NCBI RefSeq assembly: GCF_002911015.1
Contig: NZ_KZ626871.1
Span: 1 to 64,000, forward strand
Source: Streptomyces populi
Lineage (GTDB): Bacteria > Actinomycetota > Actinomycetes > Streptomycetales > Streptomycetaceae
Length of the DNA stretch: 64,000 nt
Reading direction: 5' to 3'
Each line of letters starts with the position of its first letter. The stretch's first letter is position 1. Shown in pieces: positions 1-9,445 of this stretch. The position numbers and the translations under genes were made by a program. The notes under the pieces were generated by a model. It had not been told where the DNA came from. It saw only the letters and a list, made by a program, of their open reading frames with translations, and searched no databases.

Positions 1-2
1 AC

Positions 3-248
3 CCGGGGTCCGACGCGGTCACCGGCGTCCTGACCGTCGGCCGGCTGCTGGAGGTCACGGCGGTGGACCGGGTCGCCGTACTCGGTTCGCCCGAAGGGGC
101 CTCCTCGGAGGCGGAGCTGGTCACCCGCGACCACGTGCGCCCGGAGTGGCGCGAGGGCCGTCTGGTCCTCGCGGCGATGCCGGCCGCCGGCGGCACCCTG
201 GTGCCCTTCGAGGTGCCGGACCCGACACCCTGCTGCGCCGGTCACTGA
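3..248 (+). CDS. 3' end of an unrecognised protein
   Basis: An open frame enters from the left edge and ends at a TGA at 246-248, giving the last 81 residues of a protein. The visible part is a mixed alpha/beta-looking stretch with no TM segment and ends in CCAGH, so two adjacent cysteines lie near the C terminus. I do not recognise the family. It is followed at once by a strong hairpin terminator shared with the convergent beta-galactosidase gene, which supports this being the real gene end. Coding on this strand is inferred from frame continuity to the window edge and the terminator position. Confidence 0.5.
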   Translation, partial: PGSDAVTGVLTVGRLLEVTAVDRVAVLGSPEGASSEAELVTRDHVRPEWREGRLVLAAMPAAGGTLVPFEVPDPTPCCAGH

Positions 249-249
249 C

Positions 250-289
250 GGTGCGGCCGGACGGCCGGGGAGAGCCGTCCGGCCGCACC
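250..289. terminator. Bidirectional hairpin terminator
   Basis: A perfect 16-bp inverted repeat (arms 250-265 and 274-289, left arm GGTGCGGCCGGACGGC, 8-nt loop) lies between the converging ends of the unknown plus-strand gene and the beta-galactosidase gene. There is no U-tract, as is usual for Streptomyces terminators. Confidence 0.8.
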
Positions 290-302
290 CGGGACGCGGG
301 CC

Positions 303-3236
303 TCAGTCCGTGATCTCGGAGAACACGAACGAGAACTCCGCCGGAGCGGGCCACAGTCGATACCGCGGAAGGGCGCCGGGACCGCACGACTGCGAACCGA
401 TGCCCTGCTGGCCGTGGTCGAGGTTGACCCAGACCGTGTCGCCGGGGAGCAGATCCGCCCGGTGCTCCGCCGCGTCCAGCTGCTCGGTCGTCCAGCGGCG
501 CGCGGTGAACCAGAAGGCCGGGTCGCCCTCGATCCTCAGCCCGCCGATCTCGGCCCGGTGGACGCCGGGCCGGGCGCCGTTCTCCTGCGGGCGCACGTAC
601 GGCGTCTGTAGGGCGTCGACCGTCGACTCCCAGAGCCCGTACGCACAGGCCGATCCGGTGTCGGGGTATCCCTCCCCGGGGCCGCCGCCGAGCCAGGTCA
701 CCCGGTCGGCGGAGGCCGCGAGCCCGAGCCGGACGCCGAGCCGGGGCAGGGGAAGCGTCCACCGGCCCTCCGGCGTCACGGACACGGTCAGCCGCAGCCG
801 CGTGCCGTCGGAGGTCCAGCGGTACACCGTGCGCAGGCCCACGTCCCGGGCCGCGGGCGCCACCCGGGTGCGTACGGTCAGGGAGTCGTCGCCCGCCTCC
901 ACCGCGTCCGGGCGGTGCCGCATCCGGTGCAGCCCCAGCGCCCGCCAGAGCGGACCGTGACGGGCGTCCGACTGCCAGTGCGCGCCGTTGTCGTTGTCGG
1001 TCGGGGCGCGCCACACGTCGAGGCGCGGACCGGTGACCTCGACCCCGCCGACGGCCAGCAGCGCACCGGTGCGGGCGTCGAAGGTTCCCGGCCCGAGCGT
1101 GATCACCCGCTCGCCGGGGACCGGAGGCGCGGAGGCGGTGACGGACGGCGGCGCCGGTTCCGCCACGGAGAGCTGGGTCCAGGCGACGACATGGCCGCGC
1201 GGTGCCCAGACCGTGTCGTCGGCCAGCACCGCCCGGACCGTCCACCGCGCTCCCGCGCCCCGTGGATCCACGGGCGGTGCGGGCAGTTTGACGTCGGCCG
1301 TCTCGCCCGGCGCCAGCGCGGGCACCACGAGCGGGCCCGACCCGGCGCTCCGGCCGTCCACCTGGTACGACCACTCGAAGGCCAGGTGGGAAAGGTCCGT
1401 GAAGTCGTACCCGTTGGTGACGCGCACGGTGCCGTCCCAGCCGGCGGCGGCCTCCCGGCGCCCACCGGGCGGGGAGAAGGAGTCCCCGCCGTCGACGCGG
1501 ACGGGCTCGATCACCTTCTTGTACTCGACGAGACCGGGGGACGGCGTCCGGTCCGGGAAGAGGAGCCCGTCGCAGACGAAGTTCCCGTCGTGCAGTTCCT
1601 CGCCGAAGTCCCCTCCGTACGCGAACCCGTGGCGCTCGTCCGCGATGCCGTGGTCGATCCACTCCCAGACGAACCCGCCCTGGAGACGGTCGTACGAGGT
1701 GAACAGGCGCTGGTAGTCGGCGAGGCCGCCGGGGCCGTTGCCCATGGCGTGCCCGTACTCGCACAGGATGAAGGGAAGCCGACGCCTCTTCAGTCCTCCG
1801 CCGTCCTGGTGCCGGCCGATCCGTTCGACCTCGGCGTGATCGGTGTACATGCGTGAATAGACGTCCGTGTCACGGCAGTCGTGGTCGCCCTCGTAGTGGA
1901 CGAGCCGTGAGGTGTCGCGGGCGCGGATCCACTCGGCCATCGCGGTGAGGCCGCGTCCGGTGCCGGCCTCGTTGCCGAGGGACCACAGGACGACGGACGG
2001 GTGGTTCTTGTCGCGTTCGACCGTGCGCGCGGCCCGGTCGAGCAGCGCGGGTGTCCAGCGGGGGTCGTCGGCGGGGTTGTCCCGCCAGGCCTGTTCGGTG
2101 AAGCCGTGGGTCTCCAGGTCGCACTCGTCGACGACCCACAGACCGTAGGTGTCGCACAGGTCGAGGAAGGCGGGGTGGGGCGGATAGTGGGAGGTGCGCA
2201 CGGCGTTGATGTTGTGCCGCTTCATCAGCAGCACGTCCGCGAGCATGGTCTCCGGGTCGAGGGCGCGGCCCTTCTCCGGATGCCATTCGTGCCGGTTGAC
2301 GCCTTTGAAGAGGACGGCCGTGCCGTTCACCTTGATCAGACCGTCGTGGAGCTCGACCGTGCGGAAGCCGATGCGCAGGGGGACGCGCTCGCCCTCGGTG
2401 ACCAGTTCGCCGTCGTAGAGCCGGGGCGTCTCGGCCGTCCACGGCAGCACCGGCAGCGTCACCGGTGTCCCGGTCGCGACATCGATGTCCAGGCCGGGGA
2501 CGAGGACCCGTCCGTCGACGTCGGAGTCGACGCGCAGGGTTCCGAGGCCCTCCCGGTGGTCGTACGAGGCGTGCACGAAGAAGTCGAGCGCGCTGCCCGG
2601 CGGCCGGTGCAGCAGGGTGACGTCGCGGAAGATGCCCGGCAGCCACCACTGGTCCTGGTCCTCCAGATAGGAGCCCGCCGACCACTGGTGCACCCGGACC
2701 GCGAGCACGTTGCCGTCCGGCCTCAGCAGGTGGCCCACGGCGAACTCGTGCGGCAGCCGCGAGCCCTGGAACGTGCCGAGGTCCGTGCCGTTCAGCCAGA
2801 CCCGGGCACAGGACTCGACCCCGTCGAAGCGCAGGACCGTACCGCCGTCCGCCGGCCAGTCCGGCGGCAGGTCGAAGCGGCGCAGGTGGTCACCGGTCGG
2901 GTTCTCGGCCGGTACGCGCGGCGGGTCGACCGGGAACGGATAGAGGTGGTTGGTGTAGATCGGTGAGCCGTGGCCCTGCATCACCCAGTGGCCGGGGACC
3001 TGGACCTCGGCCCAGCCCCCGGGTTCGTACCCCTCGGCCGCGAAGGAGTCGTCCTCGGTGTCGGCGGCGGGGGAGAGCCGGAAGTCCCAGCGGCCGTTCA
3101 GGGAGAGGGACCGGGCGTCCGAGGCCGCGTACCAGGCGCGGGGCGGGAGGACGCCGCCGCCGGGGGAGACGTCCTCGACGTAGTCGGCGGGGGAGGGGGG
3201 AGAGGCCGGTGTTCCGGGAGAGGTGCGGAAAGACAT
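303..3236 (-). CDS. lacZ: Beta-galactosidase, glycoside hydrolase family 2
   Basis: A 977-residue cytoplasmic GH2 enzyme hydrolysing terminal beta-galactosides such as lactose. Domain order is the family one: N-terminal sugar-binding jelly roll, immunoglobulin-like domain, TIM barrel, further beta domain, and C-terminal small-chain domain. The catalytic acid/base is E423 in WSLGNEAGTG and the nucleophile E493 in ILCEYGHAMGNG. The upstream barrel motif FKGVNRHEWHP is also intact. Length is close to the E. coli enzyme (about 1020). There is no signal peptide, so the substrate must be imported. It is the last gene of a minus-strand operon, 12 bp after the permease gene, and the neighbouring ABC importer presumably supplies the galactoside. 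The ATG at 3236 follows a GGAGA-type ribosome site. Confidence 0.96.
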   Translation of the reverse strand: MSFRTSPGTPASPPSPADYVEDVSPGGGVLPPRAWYAASDARSLSLNGRWDFRLSPAADTEDDSFAAEGYEPGGWAEVQVPGHWVMQGHGSPIYTNHLYPFPVDPPRVPAENPTGDHLRRFDLPPDWPADGGTVLRFDGVESCARVWLNGTDLGTFQGSRLPHEFAVGHLLRPDGNVLAVRVHQWSAGSYLEDQDQWWLPGIFRDVTLLHRPPGSALDFFVHASYDHREGLGTLRVDSDVDGRVLVPGLDIDVATGTPVTLPVLPWTAETPRLYDGELVTEGERVPLRIGFRTVELHDGLIKVNGTAVLFKGVNRHEWHPEKGRALDPETMLADVLLMKRHNINAVRTSHYPPHPAFLDLCDTYGLWVVDECDLETHGFTEQAWRDNPADDPRWTPALLDRAARTVERDKNHPSVVLWSLGNEAGTGRGLTAMAEWIRARDTSRLVHYEGDHDCRDTDVYSRMYTDHAEVERIGRHQDGGGLKRRRLPFILCEYGHAMGNGPGGLADYQRLFTSYDRLQGGFVWEWIDHGIADERHGFAYGGDFGEELHDGNFVCDGLLFPDRTPSPGLVEYKKVIEPVRVDGGDSFSPPGGRREAAAGWDGTVRVTNGYDFTDLSHLAFEWSYQVDGRSAGSGPLVVPALAPGETADVKLPAPPVDPRGAGARWTVRAVLADDTVWAPRGHVVAWTQLSVAEPAPPSVTASAPPVPGERVITLGPGTFDARTGALLAVGGVEVTGPRLDVWRAPTDNDNGAHWQSDARHGPLWRALGLHRMRHRPDAVEAGDDSLTVRTRVAPAARDVGLRTVYRWTSDGTRLRLTVSVTPEGRWTLPLPRLGVRLGLAASADRVTWLGGGPGEGYPDTGSACAYGLWESTVDALQTPYVRPQENGARPGVHRAEIGGLRIEGDPAFWFTARRWTTEQLDAAEHRADLLPGDTVWVNLDHGQQGIGSQSCGPGALPRYRLWPAPAEFSFVFSEITD

Positions 3237-3248
3237 GCGTCTCCTAGT

Positions 3249-4139
3249 TCAGCCCTTGATGCCGGTCTGCGCGATTCCCTGGACCAGCCAGCGCTGGAGG
3301 AAGAGGAACACGAACACCAGCGGCAGGATGGAAATGGCCGTGGCCATGAAGATCAGATGGAAGTTGACGGTCTGGTTCGTCATGTACGAGGACAGCGCCA
3401 CCTGGACCGTCCAGGCGTCGGGGTCCTGGCCGATGACCAGCGGCCACAGGAAGGCGTTCCAGCCGCTGATGAACGTGATGGTCCCGATCGCGGCGAAGAA
3501 GTTGAGGGAGTTGGGCACGACGATGCGCCAGTACGCGCCCCAGTGGCCGAGCCCGTCCATGCGCGCCGCCTCCTCCAGTTCCTTCGGGAACCCCAAGAAG
3601 TACTGCCGGAAGAGGAAGCACGTGAAACCGCTGAAAAGCCCCGGAATGATGAGACCGCGAAGACTGTCCACCCAGCCGAGCGAGGACACGAGCACGAAGC
3701 TCGGCACGAAGGTCACGGCGGAGGGGACCATCAGGGTGACCAGCACCGCGTAGAAGACCTTGTCGGCGTGCCGGTACGGGATCCGCGCGAGGCCGTAGCC
3801 GGCGAGCGAGCAGACCAGCAGGGTGCCGAGGGTGTGCAGCACCCCGACGACGGCGGAGTTCCACAGGGAGCGGGCGAAGGGGACGGTGGGGTCGTCGAAC
3901 AGCTCGGCGATGTTGCCCCACTCGAGGTCGGTGGGGAAGAACTTCCAGTTCTCGCCGGTGATCTCGGCGTCGGTCGACAGGGCGTTGCGCACGAGCAGGT
4001 AGAAGGGGACCAGGAACAGCAGGGCGGCGACCCCGGTGGCGACGTACAGACCCGTACTGCCGAGGGCGCCGCCGCGGTCGTTCCGCCGGCGCCTCTTCGG
4101 CGCGGCGTGGGTTCCCCGGTCCTTCGTGACGGCGGTCAT
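3249..4139 (-). CDS. Carbohydrate ABC transporter permease (MalG-like)
   Basis: A 296-residue inner-membrane permease of the CUT1 sugar importer family. About six TM helices are visible, the first at VATGVAALLFLVPFYLLV. The cytoplasmic EAA loop reads EEAARMDGLGHWGAYWR near residues 188-205 and would dock the ATPase. The start chosen is the ATG at 4139, which overlaps the stop of the upstream permease in an ATGA junction, so the two are translationally coupled. The first 25 residues are basic. No ATP-binding subunit is encoded here. In Streptomyces such importers commonly share the MsiK ATPase encoded elsewhere (family knowledge), so MsiK dependence is likely but inferred. Confidence 0.93.
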   Translation of the reverse strand: MTAVTKDRGTHAAPKRRRRNDRGGALGSTGLYVATGVAALLFLVPFYLLVRNALSTDAEITGENWKFFPTDLEWGNIAELFDDPTVPFARSLWNSAVVGVLHTLGTLLVCSLAGYGLARIPYRHADKVFYAVLVTLMVPSAVTFVPSFVLVSSLGWVDSLRGLIIPGLFSGFTCFLFRQYFLGFPKELEEAARMDGLGHWGAYWRIVVPNSLNFFAAIGTITFISGWNAFLWPLVIGQDPDAWTVQVALSSYMTNQTVNFHLIFMATAISILPLVFVFLFLQRWLVQGIAQTGIKG

Positions 4140-5101
4140 CCGGCGTCCTCCCCGCGTCCGAATCCCATGAACCTGCCCTGGAGCAGGGTCACCATGCAGA
4201 TGAGCAGCGTGAGGACGACCGCGCCCGCGCTGCCCGCGCCGTAGTCCTGCGCCTGGCCGAGCGCCGTGTAGTACAGCTCGACGAGCGGCGGGCGGCCCCA
4301 GGTGGTCTTCGAGAGCAGGTTGAAGAACTCGTCGAAGGCCTGGTAGGCGGCCACGAGGAGCAGCAGGATCACGGCCGTCGAGGTGGCGCGCAGCTGCGGC
4401 AGGGTGATGTGGCGGAAGGACTGCCAGCCGGGCCCGGCACCGTCGATCGCGGCGGCCTCGTAGAGCTCGGGCGGGATGTTCTGCAGGGCGGCCAGGAAGA
4501 GGATCATGTAGAAGCCGGCCTGGAGCCAGAGCCGCGCGGTCACGATGACCAGCCAGTACCAGGGCGGATCGGGGTCGGCCAGCCAGGCGATGTTCTCGGC
4601 CCCGAACCAGCCGAGGACGGTGTTCATCAGACCGAAGCGCACTCCGCTGAAGACGGACATCTTCCAGATCAGCGAGGCGGCGACGTAACTGCACGCGGTC
4701 GGCAGGAAGAACACCGACCGGAAGAACGCCCGCATGAACCGCAGCCGGTTCACCAGCAGCGCGAGTCCGAGCGAGAGCGCCCAGGTGAGCGGCACGATGA
4801 AGGCGGCGAAGACGGTGAACGTCACCAGCGAACCGGTGAACTTGCCGTTCTCCAGCATCTGCCGGTAGTTGTCGAGGCCGACGAACTTGTCGGGGGTGAC
4901 GGTGAAGCGTGCCTCGAAGAAGCTCAGCCACAGGCTCCAGCCGATCGGCACGTACACGAAGACGGTCAGGCCGATGAGGAAGGGGCCGGTGAAGAGCCAG
5001 AAGGCGAGGGTGTTCCCGCCCCGCCGGAACCGTCGCGGCCGGGCCGCCGCGGCTTCGGCCGGGACGGATCGCGGGACACCGCGCGAGGTGGTGGTCGACA
5101 T
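4136..5101 (-). CDS. Carbohydrate ABC transporter permease (MalF/UgpA-like)
   Basis: A 321-residue permease, the partner of the MalG-like protein. After a 30-residue basic N terminus the first TM is LAFWLFTGPFLIGLTVFVYVPI, then about five more helices. The EAA motif is ELYEAAAIDGAGPGWQSFR near residues 210-230, and the distal part matches the binding-protein-dependent permease fold. It lies 20 bp after the binding-protein gene and overlaps the next permease by 4 bp, so the operon order is binding protein, MalF-type, MalG-type, beta-galactosidase. This arrangement argues for lactose or another beta-galactoside as substrate, although the sequence cannot define specificity. Confidence 0.93.
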   Translation of the reverse strand: MSTTTSRGVPRSVPAEAAAARPRRFRRGGNTLAFWLFTGPFLIGLTVFVYVPIGWSLWLSFFEARFTVTPDKFVGLDNYRQMLENGKFTGSLVTFTVFAAFIVPLTWALSLGLALLVNRLRFMRAFFRSVFFLPTACSYVAASLIWKMSVFSGVRFGLMNTVLGWFGAENIAWLADPDPPWYWLVIVTARLWLQAGFYMILFLAALQNIPPELYEAAAIDGAGPGWQSFRHITLPQLRATSTAVILLLLVAAYQAFDEFFNLLSKTTWGRPPLVELYYTALGQAQDYGAGSAGAVVLTLLICMVTLLQGRFMGFGRGEDAG

Positions 5102-5121
5102 GTCGGGGCCCGTCCGCCGGC

Positions 5122-6384
5122 CTATCCGAAGAGCTTCTTGAGCTCGCGGTTCACGGTCACGTCCGCCTTGTCGAGCGCGGCCTCCGGGTCCCCGTCCTTG
5201 CGGACGCAGTCGGCGAAGACGTCCTCGAGCGCGGTGATCATGGACTGGGTCCAGCCGATGTTGTCGAAGTGCCCGTACTCACCGAAGAGTTTCACGCCTT
5301 CGGCGGGAAGACCCGACTTGAGCTTGTCGGCGGACGCGGCGAGCGAGGAACGCGGTGGGATGTGGAAGCCGTACGACAGCGACCAGTCCTCCTGGTACTT
5401 CTTCTGGTCGATCCACAGCCACTTCACGTACTCCTTGGCCAGGTCGACGTTCCGGCCCTTGGCGTTGACGAACATCGACCAGCCGCCGTTGTAGACGGAC
5501 GGCTTGCCGGAGTCGGTGACCTTCGGGAAGGGGAACACTCCGATGTCGTCGCCGAGCGTCTTCTGCATCTGCGGCATCGCCCACATCCCGCAGAACTGGA
5601 TGGCGCACAGGCCCTGGTCGATCGCCGACGGGTCCCAGTAGTCGGCCGGGGCGTCGAGGAGCAGATGGCCGCTGGTGAACAGGCTCCGCATCTTCTTCAG
5701 CCCCTCCTTGACCCCCTCGGTGTGGTAGGCGATCCGGTTCTTCCCGTCGAGGGTGTCGGCGCCCGCGGACCAGATCATCGGGTTGATGACCGCGTGCAGG
5801 TCGTTTCCGATGAACAGGCCCTTGACCTTGCCGGTCGTCAACTTCGCCGCGGCCTCGATGAGTTCGTCGAGCGTGGTCGGCACCTCGACGCCGGCCTTCT
5901 GGAGCAGGGAGGGCCGGTAGAAGAAGAACTGCGGGTCGTCGATCATGCGGACGCCGTAGATCTTCCCGTCGACCGTGTGCGAGGCGATGTCGGCCGGGTT
6001 GAAGTCGTCCTCGACCGGATCGACGATGTCGCTCAGGTCCGCCACCTGGCCGCTCCTGACGAGCTGGATCTGCGGGTGGAACTCGAAGACGTCGGGTGCG
6101 TTCTTCGTGAGCAGCGAGGCGAACAGCTTGCTCTCGAAGTCGCTGCCGGTGATCCACTGCGTGGTCACCTCGGCCTTGTCGTAGGCCTTCGCGTACCGCT
6201 TGACGGCCTGCTCGGTACCCGCCTCCCCGTAGGCGTGGAAGTACTGGACCAGTTCCTTGCCCGAACTCCCGCCCCCGGAGCGCCCGTTGTTGCTTCCGCA
6301 GGCGGCCAGCGGCCCGAGGGCGGCGAGGCCGGCGGCGGACCGCAGTACGGATCGACGGTCCCAGTTGCTGCTCAATGCCGACAT
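5122..6384 (-). CDS. Extracellular sugar-binding lipoprotein of ABC importer
   Basis: A 420-residue family 1 solute-binding protein. The N terminus has a twin-arginine-like DRRSVLRSAAG followed by a hydrophobic run and a lipobox LAAC, so C29 is the predicted lipidated residue and the mature protein is tethered outside the membrane. A low-complexity GSNNGRSGGGSSG linker follows. The body shows usual family features such as YNGGWSMFVNAKGRN and AKEYVKWLWID. The ATG at 6384 is preferred over an in-frame ATG 39 codons upstream because AAGGAC sits 8 nt before it and the signal peptide then begins correctly. It is the first gene of the operon and the probable target of the adjacent ROK regulator. 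Confidence 0.93.
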   Translation of the reverse strand: MSALSSNWDRRSVLRSAAGLAALGPLAACGSNNGRSGGGSSGKELVQYFHAYGEAGTEQAVKRYAKAYDKAEVTTQWITGSDFESKLFASLLTKNAPDVFEFHPQIQLVRSGQVADLSDIVDPVEDDFNPADIASHTVDGKIYGVRMIDDPQFFFYRPSLLQKAGVEVPTTLDELIEAAAKLTTGKVKGLFIGNDLHAVINPMIWSAGADTLDGKNRIAYHTEGVKEGLKKMRSLFTSGHLLLDAPADYWDPSAIDQGLCAIQFCGMWAMPQMQKTLGDDIGVFPFPKVTDSGKPSVYNGGWSMFVNAKGRNVDLAKEYVKWLWIDQKKYQEDWSLSYGFHIPPRSSLAASADKLKSGLPAEGVKLFGEYGHFDNIGWTQSMITALEDVFADCVRKDGDPEAALDKADVTVNRELKKLFG

Positions 6385-6566
6385 GGTGACGTCCTTGTCT
6401 TGTGGGCGGTTCGAGTGCGCTGTGCATGCTGGTTGCGTGCGGCCGCGGGCCGAATGCGCCGTGCGGTGCGGGACGTTAACCTTCCGACAATCCTTCGGCA
6501 AGGGGTTGGACGAAGTCGGTGCGAAGCGTTGCCGGGGGTTCGGGATACCGGACGGCGCGGGTCGGA

Positions 6567-6598
6567 ATCCATCGGAGCGATGGATCGTGAACCGTCAA
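6567..6598 (-). promoter_or_regulatory. Candidate promoter and operator of the galactoside operon
   Basis: On the minus strand a TTGACG (-35 like) occupies 6598-6593. Seven bases downstream is a perfect inverted repeat with 8-bp arms ATCCATCG and CGATGGAT (6567-6574 and 6578-6585) around GAG. The repeat covers the spacer and likely -10, where a repressor would block transcription. The rest of the 271-bp gap between the ROK gene and the binding-protein gene holds a second imperfect palindrome at 6480-6503. Assignment to the ROK protein is inference from position. Confidence 0.45.
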
Positions 6599-6655
6599 CT
6601 CACTTGAAAGCGTGGGTACTTGCGCTGAACCGTGCTGTCGGGGCCGATGCCGAGG

Positions 6656-7903
6656 TCACACCGGGGGAGCTGTGCGGCTCCTGGCGGCGGCGGTCCGCCC
6701 GGTCGGTCGCCGGCCGGCCGACTGGAGCGCCCCTTCGAGGGCGAACGTCGCCGCGCCCAGACAGACCGGGTCGGTCGGAATGGGGGAGAGGACGATCTCG
6801 GTGGCCGCGAGCGGACGCCGCAGCGCGTGCCGGGCCACGGCCTCGCGCACCGCGCGCAGCAGCGGTTCCCCGAGGGCGGCCGCGACCCAGCTGCTCAGCA
6901 CGACCACCTCGGGGTTGAGCAGGTTGACCAGGTCGGAGATCCCGGCGCCGAGGTAACGGGCGGTGTCGCGCACGACCTCGACGGCCACCGGGTCCCCCGC
7001 GGCGACGCCCGCCGCGAGGGCGTCGATCGTCGCGGTCTGGTCCTCCGGGTGCAACAGCGTGCTCCCGGGGCTCAGTTCCCGCAGGTTCAGCATGATCCCA
7101 GGAGCCCCGACATACGTCTCCACGCAGCCGTGATTGCCGCAGTGGCACGGCCGTCCGTCCAGCACGAGGGTGGTGTGGCCCCACTCGCCCGCGCTGTTGC
7201 TGACGCCCCGGTGCAGCCCGCCGCCGAGCGCGAGACCGGCGCCCACGCCCGTGCCCAGATTGACCACGACGGCGTCACCGCGTCCGCGGGCCGCGCCGAA
7301 CCACAGCTCGGCGACCGCGCAGGCGCGCAGCGGGTTGTCGAGGTGGAGCGGGTAGGCGATGTGCTCCGCGAGCAGATCGAGCAACGGCACGTCGTGCCAG
7401 TCCCAGTTGGGCGCGTACTCCGCGACCCCGGTGTCGCGGTCGACCTGCCCGGGGACGCTGACACCCACGCCCAGGACCCGGGCGTCCTCCACCCCGGCCT
7501 GCGCGACCACCGAGCCGACGGCGGCCGCGACGTGCCCGACCACCTGCTGCGGACCGCTCTCGCCGGGGCGCATGTCCTCGTCGGCGCGGGCGAGCACGTT
7601 CAGGGCCAGGTCGAACAGCTCGACCCGGACGTACGTCTCCGCGATGTCGACACCGATGAGGGCGCCCCCGGCCGCGTCGACCGCCACCAGCCCCCGCGGG
7701 CGGCCGCCCGCGGAGTCCTCGAACCCGACCTCGGTCAGCATCCCCAGGTCGAGCAGTTCGCCCACGAGCGTGGCGACCGTGGCCAGGCTGAGCCCGGTCG
7801 CCGCCGCCAGCTCCTGCCGTGAGGTGGGGGACTCGGCGATGATCTGGCGCAGCACCTCGTACCGGTTCGCGGTGCGGATGTCGCGTGACGTACCGCGCCT
7901 CAT
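6656..7903 (-). CDS. ROK-family transcriptional repressor
   Basis: A 415-residue NagC/XylR-type regulator. The first 75 residues form a winged helix-turn-helix (ANRYEVLRQIIAESPTSRQELAAATGLSLATV). The remainder is the sugar-kinase-like ROK fold, with a phosphate-loop-like GVDIAETYV and GTGVGAGLALGGGLHRG. The zinc site CHCGNHGCVE lies near residues 255-264. The ATG at 7903 follows GGGGAG, and 27 codons of open frame upstream are ignored because they lack a ribosome site and family similarity. It lies directly upstream of and co-directional with the galactoside importer operon, so it probably senses a sugar and represses that operon. Ligand and autoregulation are not shown by the sequence. Confidence 0.92.
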   Translation of the reverse strand: MRRGTSRDIRTANRYEVLRQIIAESPTSRQELAAATGLSLATVATLVGELLDLGMLTEVGFEDSAGGRPRGLVAVDAAGGALIGVDIAETYVRVELFDLALNVLARADEDMRPGESGPQQVVGHVAAAVGSVVAQAGVEDARVLGVGVSVPGQVDRDTGVAEYAPNWDWHDVPLLDLLAEHIAYPLHLDNPLRACAVAELWFGAARGRGDAVVVNLGTGVGAGLALGGGLHRGVSNSAGEWGHTTLVLDGRPCHCGNHGCVETYVGAPGIMLNLRELSPGSTLLHPEDQTATIDALAAGVAAGDPVAVEVVRDTARYLGAGISDLVNLLNPEVVVLSSWVAAALGEPLLRAVREAVARHALRRPLAATEIVLSPIPTDPVCLGAATFALEGALQSAGRRPTGRTAAARSRTAPPV

Positions 7904-8018
7904 GGGACTCCCCCTCGCTCCCGCACACCGGCCGCCGGACGCGTCGGCCCGGCGCCGCGCCAGGCTATGGCCCGCCGGGGACATTCGACAAGGGGTTAGG
8001 AAATGGGGTGGAGGAAGG

Positions 8019-9269
8019 TCAGGACGGGGAGCCGAGGAAATCCCGTACGAAGGCGTTGGCGAAGGTCCCCGCCGGGTCGAGCCCGGCGGCCAGCGCCCTG
8101 AACCCGTCCAGCCGCGGCGACCGTTCGCGCAGCACCTCGGGCGGGACGGTGAACACCTTGCCCCAGTGCGGCCGCGGCCCGAACGGCTCCAGCGCCCGCT
8201 CGACCCGCCGCACCACCGGCAGCACGGCCGCGGTGTCCTCGATCCAGGTGAAGTGCACCGCCACGGTGTCCCGGCCGTACGCCGGACTCAGCCACTGGTC
8301 GTCGGCGGCCACGGTCCGCACCTCGCAGATCTGAAGCACCGGCGCGACCGCCGCGCGGATCGCGTCCAGGGCGTGCAGCGCCGCCATGGCGTCCGAGCGC
8401 GCCAGCAGGTACTCCGACTGCAGCTCGGCCCCGCTGCTCGGGGTGAACTCGGCCCGGAAGTGCGGCAGCCGCTCGTGCCAGGGGCCGGGGACCCCCAGCT
8501 GCTCGGTGCAGTTGCGGGCGGGCATGCCCGGCACCGGATGCACGGGCCCGGTCGCGGGCGCCGCCCACGGGAAGTCGGGCGACGGCCGGTCCGTGCGCCG
8601 CTTGAGCCACACCTGGCGGAAGCCGGGCCGCCCCCAGTCGGTGAACAGGCTCACGCTGTACGCGGATGCCGCGACCGCCTCGAAGTCGAGCCCTTCCAAG
8701 GGGAGTTCGGTGAAGACGTGCTGGCTCACCTCGAAGTCCGGTTCCAGGTCGAGGGTGAGCGCGGTGACCACGCCGAGTGCGCCCAGCGAGGTCACGGCAC
8801 CGCCGAACCGCTCCTCGTCCCGGCCGATCACCAGGGTGGAGCCGTCCGCCGTGATCAGCTCGACCTCGCGCACGGCGGCGGCGAGCGACCCGTTCGTCAC
8901 CCCGGACCCGTGGGTGCCGGTGGCGACCGATCCCGCGACCGAGATGTGCGGGAGCGAGGCCATGTTGTGCAGCGCGAGTTCGTGCTCGTGCACCCGACGG
9001 GCGAGCTCGGCGTACCGGACACCGCCCGAGACCCGTACCGTGCGGGCCGCCGTGTCGACGTCCACCGCGGGCGGCAGCGCGGCCAGTGACAGCAGGACGC
9101 CGTCGGGGCCCGGTTCGGCGATCTCGTTGAACGAGTGCCCGCTGCCCAGCACCCGGACCCGGGAGCTGCCCGCGACCAGGGCGCGCAGCGCGTCGAGCGA
9201 GGAGGGCCGGTGCAGCTCCCCGGCCGTGTACGTGATGTTGCCGGCCCAGTTGGTCAGGGTCCGAGTCAT
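8019..9269 (-). CDS. aldO: Alditol oxidase, FAD-dependent (xylitol/sorbitol oxidase)
   Basis: A 416-residue cytoplasmic flavoenzyme of the VAO family that oxidises the terminal hydroxyl of alditols such as xylitol and sorbitol to the aldose with H2O2 production. It matches from memory the S. coelicolor AldO sequence almost end to end. The GSGHSFNEI motif contains H45, equivalent to the histidine that carries covalent FAD. VAGSVATGTHGSG binds the FAD pyrophosphate. The C-terminal HWGKVFTVP and the terminal FANAFVRDFLG are family signatures. The ATG at 9269 gives the family N terminus TNWAGNITYTA. The gene is divergent from a hydroxyacid dehydrogenase with 176 bp between the starts, so the two may share regulation. 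Peroxide produced here would need a catalase or peroxidase. Confidence 0.95.
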   Translation of the reverse strand: MTRTLTNWAGNITYTAGELHRPSSLDALRALVAGSSRVRVLGSGHSFNEIAEPGPDGVLLSLAALPPAVDVDTAARTVRVSGGVRYAELARRVHEHELALHNMASLPHISVAGSVATGTHGSGVTNGSLAAAVREVELITADGSTLVIGRDEERFGGAVTSLGALGVVTALTLDLEPDFEVSQHVFTELPLEGLDFEAVAASAYSVSLFTDWGRPGFRQVWLKRRTDRPSPDFPWAAPATGPVHPVPGMPARNCTEQLGVPGPWHERLPHFRAEFTPSSGAELQSEYLLARSDAMAALHALDAIRAAVAPVLQICEVRTVAADDQWLSPAYGRDTVAVHFTWIEDTAAVLPVVRRVERALEPFGPRPHWGKVFTVPPEVLRERSPRLDGFRALAAGLDPAGTFANAFVRDFLGSPS

Positions 9270-9445
9270 CCCTGTCGTCCCTCCCCGGGAGTCGCCGTGC
9301 GCGGCCGGTGCGACGGCCACCCGGGGAACCTACCCCGCCGGTCCGCCCAGGTGGCAGACCCGCTCCGTTGACCCTCCCGCGTGGCGCGACCTACCGTAGA
9401 GAGCGGTTGCTGTCGTCGGTGTCCCCGAAGCGGAAGGCCACCTCC

